A stretch of DNA of 64,000 bases, taken from positions 868,001-932,000 of the forward strand of contig JAIVFI010000002.1 in assembly GCA_025558095.1 (NCBI GenBank). The letters are read 5' to 3'. The notes beneath the pieces were generated by a model, which saw only the letters and a program-made list of their open reading frames with translations, made no database searches and was not told the origin of the DNA. The DNA is from Hyaloraphidium curvatum. Taxonomy: Eukaryota; Monoblepharomycota; Hyaloraphidiomycetes; Hyaloraphidiales; Hyaloraphidiaceae. A program made the position numbers and the translations under genes. This document shows, in pieces, positions 54,528 through 64,000 of the stretch (the first letter of the stretch is position 1; each line of letters begins with the position of its first letter).

Positions 54528-56120
54528 TCATTCCTCGTCCGAGTCGAAAGTGACCTTTGTCGCCTTGACGCTCATGTCGACGTCCTTCGCGAACGCTCCG
54601 TAGTTGGGGTCCAGCTTCTTCTTCACCGTGCCGCCGAACGCACGGAGGCTGTCGGGCACGGCCTGGCCCGCGTCCCGGAGCACGTTCGCCAGCGCAGCGG
54701 CGAGGTGCTTCTCGGCCGACGTGAAGAAGGTGTAGCTGGTGCCGGTGGCACCGCCGCGCGCGGTGCGGCCGATGCGGTGCACGTAGTCCTCGATGGTGAG
54801 CGGAAACGTGACGTTGATGACCGCCTCGACGGCGGGGATGTCCAGGCCCCTCGCGGCGACATCGGTCGCGACGCAGATGGGCGACGAGCCGCTCTTGAAG
54901 TCGGCGAGCGCCTTGGTGCGCTGGTTCTGGGACAGGTCCCCGTGAATCCCCGTGACGGCGTAGCCGCGGCGGCGGATGGTCTCCTCGAGCCGTGCCGCCT
55001 CCTTCTTGTAGAGGGCGAACACGAGGACCTTGCTCTTGCCGGCCTTGCCGTGCACCTTGGCGAGCACCTCGAAGAGCCGCTTGTCCTTGTCGTGCTGCTC
55101 CATGACCTCGACGTGCTGCGTGATCTTTTCGTTGGCCTGCAGCTCCGCCGCGCCGATGGTCACCCGGATGGGCTCCTTGAGGAACTCGCTGGCCAGCTTG
55201 CGGATTGCGGGCGGCCACGTGGCCGAGAACATCGCCGTCTGGTGCGGGTTCTTGATCTTGCTGATGATGGTCCGGACGTCCTTCTCGAATCCCATGTCGA
55301 GCATGCGGTCCGCCTCGTCTAGGACGAGGAACGAGACGCTGTCGAGCCGGCATGCGCCCTCCTCCATCAGATCCAACAGCCTGCCCGGGGTCGCGACCGC
55401 GACGTGCACGCCCCGGCTGAGGGCCTGCTTCTGCTCGCCCTTGGACACGCCGCCGTAGATGCACACCGAGGTGACGCCCGAGGTCGCCTCGTGCTTGGCA
55501 AACGTCTCCTGGATCTGCATCGCGAGCTCTCGCGTGGGGGCAAGCACCAGGCCGGGGAAGAAGGGGGCCTTGGGGAGGTGCTTGAGCCCGCGGATGTGGT
55601 TGAACAGGGGAATGCCGAAGCCAAGCGTCTTGCCCGAGCCGGTGCGGGCGATGCCGATGACGTCCCGCCCACGCAGGAGGATCGGCCAGGTGCATGCCTG
55701 CACCGGGGTGGGGGCCGTGAAGGCGCTCAGCACCTCGATGAGGGCCGCAGGCAGGGCAAGGTCCGAGAACTTGAGCACGGGCTGGAACTCGGCGTCGCCG
55801 CCCTCCACCGAGATGGAGTTGGCGGCAAAGTACGAGTCGCGGTCCACCACCGCGCCCTCCGGGGCGGTCTTTTGCTTCTTGGCCTTATCTTTGCCGGCCT
55901 CGCCGTCTCTTTTGCGCTTGCTTTTTTCCTTGGCCGGTTCTGGGGCTTCGCCCGCATTGTCTTCGGCAGCGGCCCTCCGGGCGACCTTCTCAGCCCGCTT
56001 CTGCTCTTTCCGTGCCCGCTTCAAAGCTTTCCGCTCCTCCTCTTCGGGCGTGCGTGCCATTTTCTTGGGCGTATTTGTGATGTTTGGAGCGGCGTCCTTG
56101 CACTCATCACCCTCCTCCAA
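54528..56120 (-). CDS. DBP3: DEAD-box RNA helicase Dbp3
   Basis: Single exon, up to 530 aa. A Lys/Arg/Glu-rich N-terminal extension precedes the Q motif (FTAPTPVQACTWPILL), motif I (IARTGSGKT), Ia (PTRELA), Ib (TPGRLLDLM), II (VLDEADRMLD), III (SATWP), IV (VLVFALYKKEA), V (ATDVAARGLD) and VI (HRIGRTARGG). The C-terminus GAFAKDVDMSVKATKVTFD is characteristic of Dbp3, a helicase for 60S pre-rRNA processing. ATG 56120 is only 20 bp from the divergent nucleoporin ATG; a second in-frame ATG at 56060 (MARTPEEEERK) would leave 80 bp and may be the real start. Lack of introns is unusual among its neighbours. Confidence 0.92.
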   Translation of the reverse strand: MEEGDECKDAAPNITNTPKKMARTPEEEERKALKRARKEQKRAEKVARRAAAEDNAGEAPEPAKEKSKRKRDGEAGKDKAKKQKTAPEGAVVDRDSYFAANSISVEGGDAEFQPVLKFSDLALPAALIEVLSAFTAPTPVQACTWPILLRGRDVIGIARTGSGKTLGFGIPLFNHIRGLKHLPKAPFFPGLVLAPTRELAMQIQETFAKHEATSGVTSVCIYGGVSKGEQKQALSRGVHVAVATPGRLLDLMEEGACRLDSVSFLVLDEADRMLDMGFEKDVRTIISKIKNPHQTAMFSATWPPAIRKLASEFLKEPIRVTIGAAELQANEKITQHVEVMEQHDKDKRLFEVLAKVHGKAGKSKVLVFALYKKEAARLEETIRRRGYAVTGIHGDLSQNQRTKALADFKSGSSPICVATDVAARGLDIPAVEAVINVTFPLTIEDYVHRIGRTARGGATGTSYTFFTSAEKHLAAALANVLRDAGQAVPDSLRAFGGTVKKKLDPNYGAFAKDVDMSVKATKVTFDSDEE

Positions 56121-56140
56121 CCGCCCTCGAACGCGCCGCC

Positions 56141-58238
56141 ATGTCGGGCAAACGCGTCGCGGACAGCCAGCTGAGCCCGGACAACATCGACGACGACGGC
56201 GACGAGGCGCCTGCGGGCGGCTTCGCGCGCGCGTCCGCCGACGTGTTGGAGAAGCGCGTCATCAAGGCGCCGAAGAGCAGGCTCAAGGCGGCGGCTGCGG
56301 GCGACGGCGCAGTGAGTCAGCGTTGCGCATTGTACTGCCGCGTACGTCTTACGCCGCACAGCCGAGTCCGTTCGCGGGGCTCGCCGCGCCGCAGCCGGCC
56401 GCCTTCTCGTTCGGCGCCGCCGCAAAGGGCCCCGCGCAGCCGGCCGCGTTCGCCTTCGCCGCGCCGTCGGCCGGATTCGCGTTCGGCGGCGCGCCCTCCG
56501 CGCCGAAACCGGCCGAGCCCGCGGGCCCCACGCCGCCGGCGCCCTTCAAGTTCGAGCTGGGCAAAACAGCCGCTGACAAGCCGGGCTTCGGATTCACGCC
56601 GCTGGGCTCGGCATCCGCGCCCGAGGCGAAGCCTCCGGCATTCTCCTTCGGATCGGGCGCGACACAGGCCCCGGATGCTGCGAAACCTCCCGCGTTCAGC
56701 TTCGGATCGGCCGGGACCGCGGGCGCGGACTCGGCGCCCAAACCGCCGACGTTCACATTCGGAGCCGCCCCCAGCCCGGCCACCGATGCGTCTTCCAAGC
56801 CGCCCGGGATTGCGTTCGGAGCTTCGGCCACACCGGCATCGGATGGCGCCAGCAAGGCCCCCGCCTTCGGCTTCGGCACAGCCGCCACGCCGGCTTCGGA
56901 CTCGGCCGCCCCTGCGAAGCCTGCCGGTGGCTTCACCTTCACCCCGCCGACGAAAGCTGTCGAGGGCGCGTCGCCTGCACCGGGCGGTTTCGTGTTCGCC
57001 CCCGCCAAGGCGGACCCTCCTGCACCCGCGCCTGCGTCGTTTTCTTTTGGCGCCAAGAGCAGCGGCTCCGAATACCAAACCTCCTTGCCCGCACCACCTA
57101 GCTTTGGCTCCAAGCCCCTCTCTTTCGGCACCGGAGCCGGTGGCAGCGCGTCTGCCGCCAGTTCTTCCTCCAAACCTTCCGAGGCCGATATGGAATCGTG
57201 CCTCTCGGACCTGCTGGGCTTGAACAAGGCGTACGTCAAGTTTCTGCAGCAGGAGATGGATGGCGATGACTTTGGCGACCTGGGCGCGGCGGCGGAGCAG
57301 TACCGGGATTTCAGGAAGGGCATCGAGGCCAAGTACCCCGAGGTGATCAAGCTGATGAAAGGGGAGAGGACAGGAGCTGCGGAAAAGGACAGTGGAAAAC
57401 CCGCGGCGCCTGCGCCGACAGTGGTGCCGCCGCCTGCCTCGTCCGCCCCGGCACCCTTGTTCGGGGCGGCAAGCACGGAAGCGCCCAAGTTTGGCGCGCC
57501 GGCGTCCGAGGCGCCGAAAGCCCCGGCTTCGCTCTTCAGTTTCGGCGGCGCCGCACCCGCTGCCCCGTCGCTCCCCGCCCCGCAGCCCGGCGGCGCCCCC
57601 GCATTCTCCTTTGGCGCCGCCGCGCCGGCCTTCGGAGCAGCGGCCCCTGCCGCGCCTGCGCCCGGAGGTTTCAAGTTCGGGGCGCCGACGGGGGCCGCGC
57701 CCGCCTTTTCGTTCGGCGGTCTGCCGGCGGCGCCGTCGGCCCCTCTGTTCGGCGGCATGGCGGCGTCGCATGCCGAGGACGGCGAAGGGGACGAGGACGG
57801 GGACGACGGCGCGATGGAGGACGAGGAGCCGCAGACGGACCGCTCGAAGCTCATGACGGGCGCGGGAGAAGGTTCGTTGCTCCATTGATTGGTGCCGGCG
57901 GCCCGCTCACGACCCCTGCAGAGGACGAGGAGACAAAGTTCGAAGTCAAGGCCAACATCTTCACCAAGAAGGAAGGCTGGGACAAGATCGGGAACGGTCT
58001 GTTGAAGCTGAATGTGGACAAGGCGACCGGCGCGGCGCGCTTGCTCGCGCGGACGGACAACTCTACCGTCGTGCTGAACCAGGCGCTGCACAAGGACATC
58101 AACGCAAAGGCCCTGAAGGACAAATGGATCTCGTTCGTGGGGATTCTGGACGGGAAGCCTAATCTCTTCGCGGTCCAGGTCAAGGAAAAAAGCGACGCGG
58201 AGAAGCTTCTGGAGCTCATGGAGGAGTACAAGGCCTAA
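56141..58238 (+). CDS. NUP2: FG nucleoporin Nup2/Nup50 with C-terminal Ran-binding domain
   Basis: Three exons. The N-terminal importin-binding segment is MSGKRVADSQLSPDNIDDDG, then ADVLEKRVIKAPKSRLKA. A long low-complexity region has many FSFG, FxFG and FG repeats (PPAFSFGSG, GFGFTP, APAFSFGA). A helix (MESCLSDLLGLNKAYVKFLQ) interrupts the repeats. After an acidic patch and a short intron comes the RanBP1-type domain (TKFEVKANIFTKKEGWDKIG, LLARTDNSTVVLNQALHKDI, FVGILDGKPNLFAVQVKEKS). Nup2/Nup50 is a mobile nuclear-basket protein promoting importin-alpha recycling. It ends 65 bp from the convergent IF3 stop. Confidence 0.93.
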
Positions 58239-58303
58239 GGCGGGGCCTTGCGCAGCTCGTGCACCGCGGTCGTGTTTTGTAGCGCTGAACAACAAGCTCA
58301 GAC

Positions 58304-59278
58304 CTAGGCCTGTTTCCTTGGCGGTCCGAGGTGCACCATCAGTTTCGTGGGGTTCACCCGGTTCCTGTGCATCTGGACGTGCTCGATCCCCTGCTCCTGC
58401 AGCGCGGCCGCGATGGCCTCCCACGTGTTCTGCGTTTCCACGTCCGGCGGAAGCTCCGGCTGCTTCTGGTTCCGCTTGACCGGCTTCCGTTCGACCGTGA
58501 ACAGGACCTGGTACCCCTTGGAGAAGAACTGTCGCGCTCGTTCGATCTTTGTCTGCGGGTCCTGTCAGGCATGTCACCAAACCACAGGCACGAAAGGAAT
58601 CACCATCAGATCGTGCCGCGCGATCGACGTGTATATCTCCAGCTCCTTGACCACGGTCGCCACCTTCTTCTGGACCTGCTTCGGTTGCGGGGCTGCCGGC
58701 TTCTTCTCCGGCTCGGGCCAAACCAGCCGCGCGACGGGCGGCTTCGCCCTCGCGGCAACAATAAGGAGGTCCGGCAATCCGAGCTCCGGGTCCGCTTTGG
58801 ACTCGCGTAGGGTCATGGCCTCGGCAGCCGTCATGTTGGCCAGGCGCTCCCCTTCCGTGCCGATGAGCATGATGACCAGATTCGGATCGATCTCCTCGTT
58901 CTTTTGTCCGGCTTCAAGCTCGGAACCGTCGTCCTCCGTCTTCGGCTGCCTTTTCGACGCCGCCGGTTTGGGCGGCGCGGGAGCGGCACGCGTTGCAGCA
59001 CCCTGCTGCGGAGTCCTGGGCCCGCTCTGGGGTTTTTGAGGTGGCGGCCGCGGCGCATTCGGCCGGCTGCCAGCGTTCCCGGGCTGCCCCGGCGGCCGGG
59101 GCGGGCCCCGCTGCGTGTTCGGCGGACGAAGCCCGCCCTGGTTCGCGGGGCCGCCAGAGGCAGGTTTGGGCGTCGCGAGACCGCGTGACGCGCTCAGGCA
59201 GACAATGCAAGTGCGATGCGCCGACACGGTGGTCCGAACCGCCCGTAATGCGGTCAGAACGAGGGGTGGAGGGACCAT
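58304..59278 (-). CDS. Mitochondrial translation initiation factor IF-3
   Basis: Two exons. A presequence (MVPPPLVLTALRAVRTTVSA, ending SRGLATPKP) and a Pro/Gln-rich spacer precede the IF3 N-domain (LIGTEGERLANMTAAEAMTL, GLPDLLIVAARAKPPVARLV). The C-domain is intron-split: VVKELEIYTSIARHDLM, then DPQTKIERARQFFSKGYQVL, NTWEAIAAALQEQGIEHVQM and PTKLMVHLGPPRKQA. IF3 splits mitoribosomes and proofreads start codons. An in-frame ATG at 59320 would put acidic residues ahead of the presequence, so 59278 is preferred. The join across the intron is set by frame and length. Confidence 0.85.
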
Positions 59279-59423
59279 GTTGTTGCGGCGTTCCCGCGTC
59301 ACCACCCCACTGCCCTCCATCCTATCGTCGGGATCGAACAGTATGCGACACAGGAATCTTTAGATGCTTGGTGAAAGTACAGAAAAGCACCGCACAAGCA
59401 TCCGGCTACATCATGCTGCCGCC

Positions 59424-62400
59424 TCAGCTCGCTTTGCTTCGTTTGCCCCGGAACTCGATGTCCATCAGGGCCGCCTCCTCCTCGGCCGTCAACGTGGCCG
59501 CGGATTCGCCGAGCTCTGCCTCGAGCTCAAACTCCCGATCGCTGGAAGTCCGTTTGGAGGGCGTGACGCGCCCGCTCAGGGGCGGCGGTTTCCGTTCCCG
59601 AGGCGGCGTCGTCAGGACCCCGCTCGGGTATCCCAGCGGCTTCACGCCGTTGGCAATGTCATCCTGCCCAAACGCCCGCTTCCGCGGCGATGGAGGTTCC
59701 TCTTCCTCGTCCTCCAGCGGATAGTCCACGAGGGGGCCTGGCGATGCCACCGTGGTCGCGAGAGAATTGCCCAGAGGCCCGATGCTGAGCGGCGCGCGCA
59801 CAAACTCGATGCTCTTGCGCGCCGTGAGCGGAGGCCGCCCCTTCCCATTTAGCAGGTGGTCCGTGTCCCCGTCTCCAAACGCATCCGTTGGTCTCGGCCT
59901 GGGGAGCAAGAGGGCCGGCGCCGCGTCGGGCTGGTTCTCCCCGTCCACGTTCTCCTCGTCCTCCTCGTTCTCAAAGTATGCTTCCTCGTCCTCGTCCATG
60001 AATCCAGTAGACCACCCCGAGCGGTCGGCACCCTTCCTCGCCCTTGCTGCCGGCCGAGCTCTACTGGGACGAGACGCAATCAGATTGCAGGTAGCGCAGG
60101 TCGTTACTGACGCGACTCACCCGTCTTCCTCATCCGCAGGGGCAACCCCGTTAACCTCGTGGTTTTGATCGTACCGCAACCCCAGCCGCTTCACGGTCTC
60201 GAGCGAGGATGCCTCCTCCAGAGTCTGCCGATACTGCGGCACGATGTTGTCAATGAGAGGCTTGATGTTCTCCTGGAGGTGCGGGTTCAGCCACTGCTCT
60301 GCGCCTGCAAAATCGCTAGATCCCACCTTGCCAATCAGCTCAAAAAGCTCGAGACACGCCGAGTTGATGAGGTTGTTTCGGTCCTTCACCGAAACAAAGA
60401 GCTCGACGACAGGTCCGAAGGCGTGGTTTTTGACCAGATGCCGGTTGTAGAAGTCGTCCTTCATGCCTACTTGGGTGCGGATGTATCGCAGTGCTGCGAG
60501 CCTAATATACTTCTCTTTCGCCTTGAGAAGTAACAGACTCTTTTCCGTCACGGTCGACCCCAGGATGAACTTTTTGGACGTGAAGCCGTGATTCTTGACC
60601 GCGAAACAGAGAAGCTCCAGGAGCAGGTTGCAGGTCGAAGCGATGCGCTCGTCCATGGGCAAAACACGCCCGCCGAACCGGTCCGCAACCAGCATCGAAG
60701 GCTCCAACGACGTGATCGGCTCCACAAGCTTGGCAGCACGGCGGTCGTAGAAGTCCTCGAGGAATGATTCCGAATCAGGATCATGTTTGGCATGGGAAAT
60801 CAGACCCTGTGGGAATAGTGTTAGACCCGACGCGCCGCAAACAATAACTGGAGCTTACCTCGGCCCCTTCGACCTGGTTTGTGTCGAGCATGACGCGAAT
60901 GATCTCCATCGCCTGGCCACGGATCCCGGCGTCCGGCTCCTCGTGCATCCTCGATATCAGCAGGTCCACCAAGGGCCGACCCGTCCCGTGCCGGACCTGG
61001 GCCATCGAATACGAGCGGACCATGCTCGAGTCGTGATCGAGGATGGAGGCGAGGATCGCAGCGATGGCGTTGCGGATCTGCCCATCCGAATGGTCCAGAG
61101 TGTTTTCGAACAAACCGAATAGGCCGTGTTGCGCCAAGGATCTGTTTTGGTGAATCAGCAGAAGCCGTCGGCTCAAGCGAATGAGACTCACTTGTAGAAA
61201 ACGTTGCGCGACATGACCTGCAATGTCTTTGCGATCCCGCACAGCTCGTTCAAGAACAGTATGACCTGCTTTCTCCGCTCCAAGGGCGCGTCGTCCGCCT
61301 TCAGGATGCCAAAAAGCTCGTCGAGGAAATCATCGCTCTTGGCGATGTGGTCCACGATCTCGACGTGGTTCATGAACGCCATGTGGGTCAGCGTTGCGTG
61401 GTTCGCGTCGTCAATCGTCCTGGCAAGCACGACGTCCTTCAAAAACTGGATGCGGAAGGTCTGATGGATCTTCCGCTCCACATCCTTGTCCCGGAAAGCA
61501 ACAACCAGCTTGTACTTGTTGTTGCTTTCGAGATGCCGCCGGTGGTCGAGCTGGATCCCCGGCAGCTCACGGTCGTACTCCAACGCGCCCACGACGCGCT
61601 GGATGACCTCGTCCCGAGTCACATACTCGTAGACGGTGCTGTCGTTCGTGTAGAGGATGCCGCGCACGACACCACCCAGGATTTCGAGACTATCGCGGTC
61701 CTCGAGATCCTCCAAGTCCTCGAAAAGCTGGAGCAGCTTGTCGAGGTATCGTTCCCGCAACACAAAGGCCGCCAGCTGGTCGCGAGCAAACATCGAGCCG
61801 CTCCGCCGAATGGGGCCCACCACGGCCTCGATATCGGGAAGCGACGCCGACGAAGGTTCGGGGAGGGAAATCGACTTCATGGGAACGGCAGCCTCCTCCT
61901 CTTCGTTCGCCACGGCCGGCAGATTGTCGATGTCTGCAGGGTTATGGGTGAGACCTCCGCAAAGCTTTATGAAGCGGCTCCCTGTCACAGACCTCCCGCA
62001 GCTGCTCGCAGCCTGTTCTGGACCTCCATGAGCTGGTCCCACATCCAATCACATCCCGCAGCTTCCTGGAAGCTCAGCGCGAGGTCCGTCCCATTGGCAT
62101 CAGTCCAGACAATCAGCGTGCCTTCGAAAACGAACGAGTCCATCGAGTACGTTATGGTTAGAAGTGTCATGACGCCACGACGCTGATGAAGAAGTTACCT
62201 TGCTGGCGCTGGTAGTTGTCCTCCTTCCGAACCCTGCAGTTCAGAACCATGGCATCGGTGTCCTCAGACTTGACGACGATGTGATTGGACTCTTGCTTCT
62301 GCGGTGCCGGCGAGGAAAGCGCCTGCTCAGGCGTCTGCCAGGCGCTGGGCGACCAGTCTCCGCGAACCTCGAAGTAGAAGAGGGCCACGTGGCCCACTCC

Positions 62401-62487
62401 TTGCTCCTGCCAGTTCCCGTCCGAAGACAGCTCATAGACCTTGACTCTCCTCTCCGGCGTCCTTTGCAGAAACCCGTTGGACGGCAT
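59424..62487 (-). CDS. PSY2: Protein phosphatase 4 regulatory subunit 3 (Psy2/SMEK)
   Basis: Six exons. An N-terminal EVH1/RanBD-like fold (RRVKVYELSSDGNWQEQGVG, NYQRQQG-TLIVWTDANGTDL, ALSFQEAAGCDWMWDQLMEV) is followed by the SMK-1 domain (LAAFVLRERYLDKLLQLFED, LEILGGVVRGILYTNDSTVY) and armadillo-like repeats (RKIHQTFRIQFLKDVVLART, FLNELCGIAKTLQ, KYIRLAALRYIRTQVGMKDD). The tail is acidic/basic (MDEDEEAYFENEEDEENVDG). It targets PP4 to substrates in the DNA-damage response. ATG 62487 (MPSNGFLQRTPERRV) is the first ATG; the frame upstream has only GTG. All five joins restore family-like sequence. Confidence 0.93.
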
Positions 62488-62899
62488 TGCGCGTGCCAGT
62501 CCGAGGTGCGCCTCCGACACTCAGAGGCGAGGGGAAGGAACAGAACACCGGGCGTCGGTCCTCAACATGGAACACTAGCGCTGTGCGGCTCCGCGCGTGC
62601 CGATGACGGGCCCACGGGCGTGCGAAGCGCCTGCCCTTGACGGGCTGAAAAGGCCCAGGACGGCCCAGGCCGCCGCGCGGGCGCCTTCAGGCCCCACCAC
62701 CAGGCGGCTGTGACCCCTTTAGCCGCTAGAGCCGCACGGATTGGGCGCTAGCGGGCTGGGTTGCGGGGCACGACGAGGTTTTCGGGATGGCGCGAATCGG
62801 CCCGCACGGCGGGAGGGGATCGAATGGGCCCAATCCCTCAGCCCTTCACGATTGGAGGGCGGCAGCGACGTGGCACGTCGTACTTCGAGAGATCGCCTA
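62488..62899. promoter_or_regulatory. Shared upstream region of PSY2 and SARAF genes
   Basis: This 412-bp GC-rich spacer lies between divergent genes. The frame upstream of the SARAF start is open but has no ATG and no family similarity, so it is treated as leader. No repeats or RNA genes were recognised. Confidence 0.35.
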
Positions 62900-64000
62900 A
62901 TGATGGGGTGCCTGATGCGCGCCGTGTTGGCCGCCGCGTTCGTGATCGGCTTGGCGCAGGCAGCTGCCGGACAGAGTGCCAAGAAGGTCCTTCTCCGGGA
63001 CGTCGAAACGCTGACGCTCTACCGCGGCAAATGGACGACCGCCCGCCGAGGCAACCCCGTGAAGCAGATCTCTTGCATCAAAGGAGATGCTTGCGAACTG
63101 TTCGTTCCGGACGTGATCCAATGCAGGAACATGGGATGGGACGGCACCGACGTGACCTGGAAGTGCCACGCCGAGATGGACGAAGCGTTCAGATTCGGCG
63201 AAACGACGGTGTCGTGCGAGGGCTACTCGCGGCCGGACGACCCTTACATCCTGGGGGGCTCCTGCGGCGTCGAATACGCCCTCTACCTCACGCAGAAGGG
63301 AAAGGAGTGGAAGAATCGAAATGCCGGCGGGGGCACCTACGGCGGTCGCGCAGGCGATCAGAAACCGCGGGACTTCTACAACGAGGACGAAGTGGTGGAA
63401 GGTTGGTTGACCATCGGGAGATTCTTGCTCTATTGAGTGACGTCCGCTTTGACAGAGCCCGAGAAGACCTCTTTCCTGGGCAACTTGATCTTCTATGCGA
63501 TGGCAGCTTTCTTCCTCTACACCATACTCGGTGCCTTTTGCTTTCCGCCGCGTGGTCCGCAGGGGGCCGGCGCGGGGAGAGGAGGGTCGGGCGGGGGCGG
63601 TGGACCTGGTCCGGGTGGCGGCTGGGGTCCGGGTGGAGGAGGCGGTTACCCCGGGGGCGGTGGCCCGGGCGGAGCGAACCCTCCGCCTCCTGGTGGGTGC
63701 ATTCCCTGGTGAAGTTGCGCACCGATTTACGGGTCTTTCGCCTCAGGCAAAGGCGACGACCCGCCTCCTTACACCGCGTACCCCTCATCCTCGAGCTATT
63801 CACCAACATCTGCTGCTTCGTCTTCATCGTCTGGCCTGGGGACCGCTGGAACCTTCTTGGCCGGAGCCGCTGCAGGGGGACTCCTAAGCTCGATGTTTGG
63901 CCGGAACCGGGAGCCGCAGCAGCAACAGAGGCAGTCCTCTCGGACGATGTTTGGACACCGGAGCACGTCTCCCTCGGCCCCGCCAGCATCGTCGTTCGGA
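62900..64000 (+). CDS. SARAF/TMEM66-like regulator of store-operated calcium entry (3' truncated by window)
   Basis: At least three exons; the reading frame runs off the right edge. Signal peptide around LMRAVLAAAFVIGLAQAAAG is followed by the SARAF lumenal domain: VLLRDVETLTLYRGKWTTAR, QISCIKGDACELFVPDVIQC, CRNMGWDGTDVTWKCHAEMD, FGETTVSCEGYSRPDDPYIL, SCGVEYALYLT. An intron joins VVE to EPEKTSFLGN just before the TM helix LIFYAMAAFFLYTILGAF. A Gly/Pro/Ser-rich cytosolic tail follows (PGGGWGPGGGGGYPGGGGPG; later GTFLAGAAAGGLLSSMFG). SARAF is an ER membrane protein that dampens STIM/Orai calcium entry in animals; what it regulates in this organism is unknown. Confidence 0.9.

Noticed and set aside
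55459-56140. N-terminal extension of the nucleoporin frame opposite Dbp3
   Set aside because: No ATG and no family similarity before 56141; the minus strand encodes Dbp3 here.
56349-58721. Very long open frame antisense to the Nup2-like gene (about 790 codons)
   Set aside because: It is Ala/Gly/Pro low complexity mirroring FG-repeat codons; the plus strand has recognisable FG repeats and a Ran-binding domain.

Overview
The window is nuclear DNA of a eukaryote: GC-rich, compact, with about 27 intact protein genes. Most are split by very short spliceosomal introns of about 50-65 nt, typically with a GTGNGT/GTTCGT-type donor, a CTGAC/CTCAC-like branch site and a CAG or TAG acceptor. The gene set points to a fungus: a White Collar-1 type LOV/PAS protein, mitochondrial ATP synthase subunit h, an FHL1-like FHA/forkhead factor, and Dbp3, Utp7 and Psy2 orthologues. 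Nicastrin and SARAF are absent from the best-known Dikarya, and the genome is GC-rich, so an early-diverging, chytrid-grade lineage is the best guess. Something like Hyaloraphidium is possible, but that is inference only. No tRNA, rRNA, CRISPR array or transposase gene was recognised.

Layout. 0.2-14.5 kb: housekeeping and regulatory genes (FHL1-like factor, TM9SF nonaspanin, glucosamine-6-phosphate acetyltransferase, G3BP-like NTF2/RRM protein, ATP synthase subunit h, LOV photoreceptor, APC/C subunit Cdc27). 14.6-27.7 kb: an island of intron-poor glycosyltransferase genes and relics. It holds a frameshifted pseudogene, a chimeric relic of two GT gene ends, a giant GT with one fucosyltransferase-like and two GT61-like domains, a stand-alone paralogue of its first domain, an O-fucosyltransferase-like gene, and an exostosin (GT47) fused to a second putative GT. 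Each intact GT has an N-terminal membrane anchor, which suggests Golgi type II enzymes. The island also carries an 86-nt element repeated ahead of two GT starts, 37-nt direct repeats bracketing the last two GT genes, and a 47-bp tandem duplication at its right edge.

27.8-64 kb: a second dense housekeeping block. It contains dihydroorotase, nicastrin, an OTUD6-type deubiquitinase, Sec24, Cdk7/Kin28, a makorin, Utp7, a KIAA1143/DUF4604 protein, a RhoGAP, condensin Smc4, a Nopp140/Srp40 protein, proteasome alpha-3, NDUFA1, Dbp3, a Nup2/Nup50 nucleoporin, mitochondrial IF3, PP4 regulatory subunit 3/Psy2, and a SARAF homologue cut by the right edge.

How it fits together. The flanks are ordinary core genes (secretion, cell cycle, ribosome biogenesis, mitochondria, proteasome) packed with 20-150 bp between divergent starts and 25-130 bp between convergent stops. 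The GT island has far fewer introns, longer spacers, paralogues and relics. It looks like a locally expanding, possibly horizontally seeded cluster for decorating secreted or surface glycans. Intron boundaries given here were inferred by reading-frame continuity and family similarity, not by transcripts.
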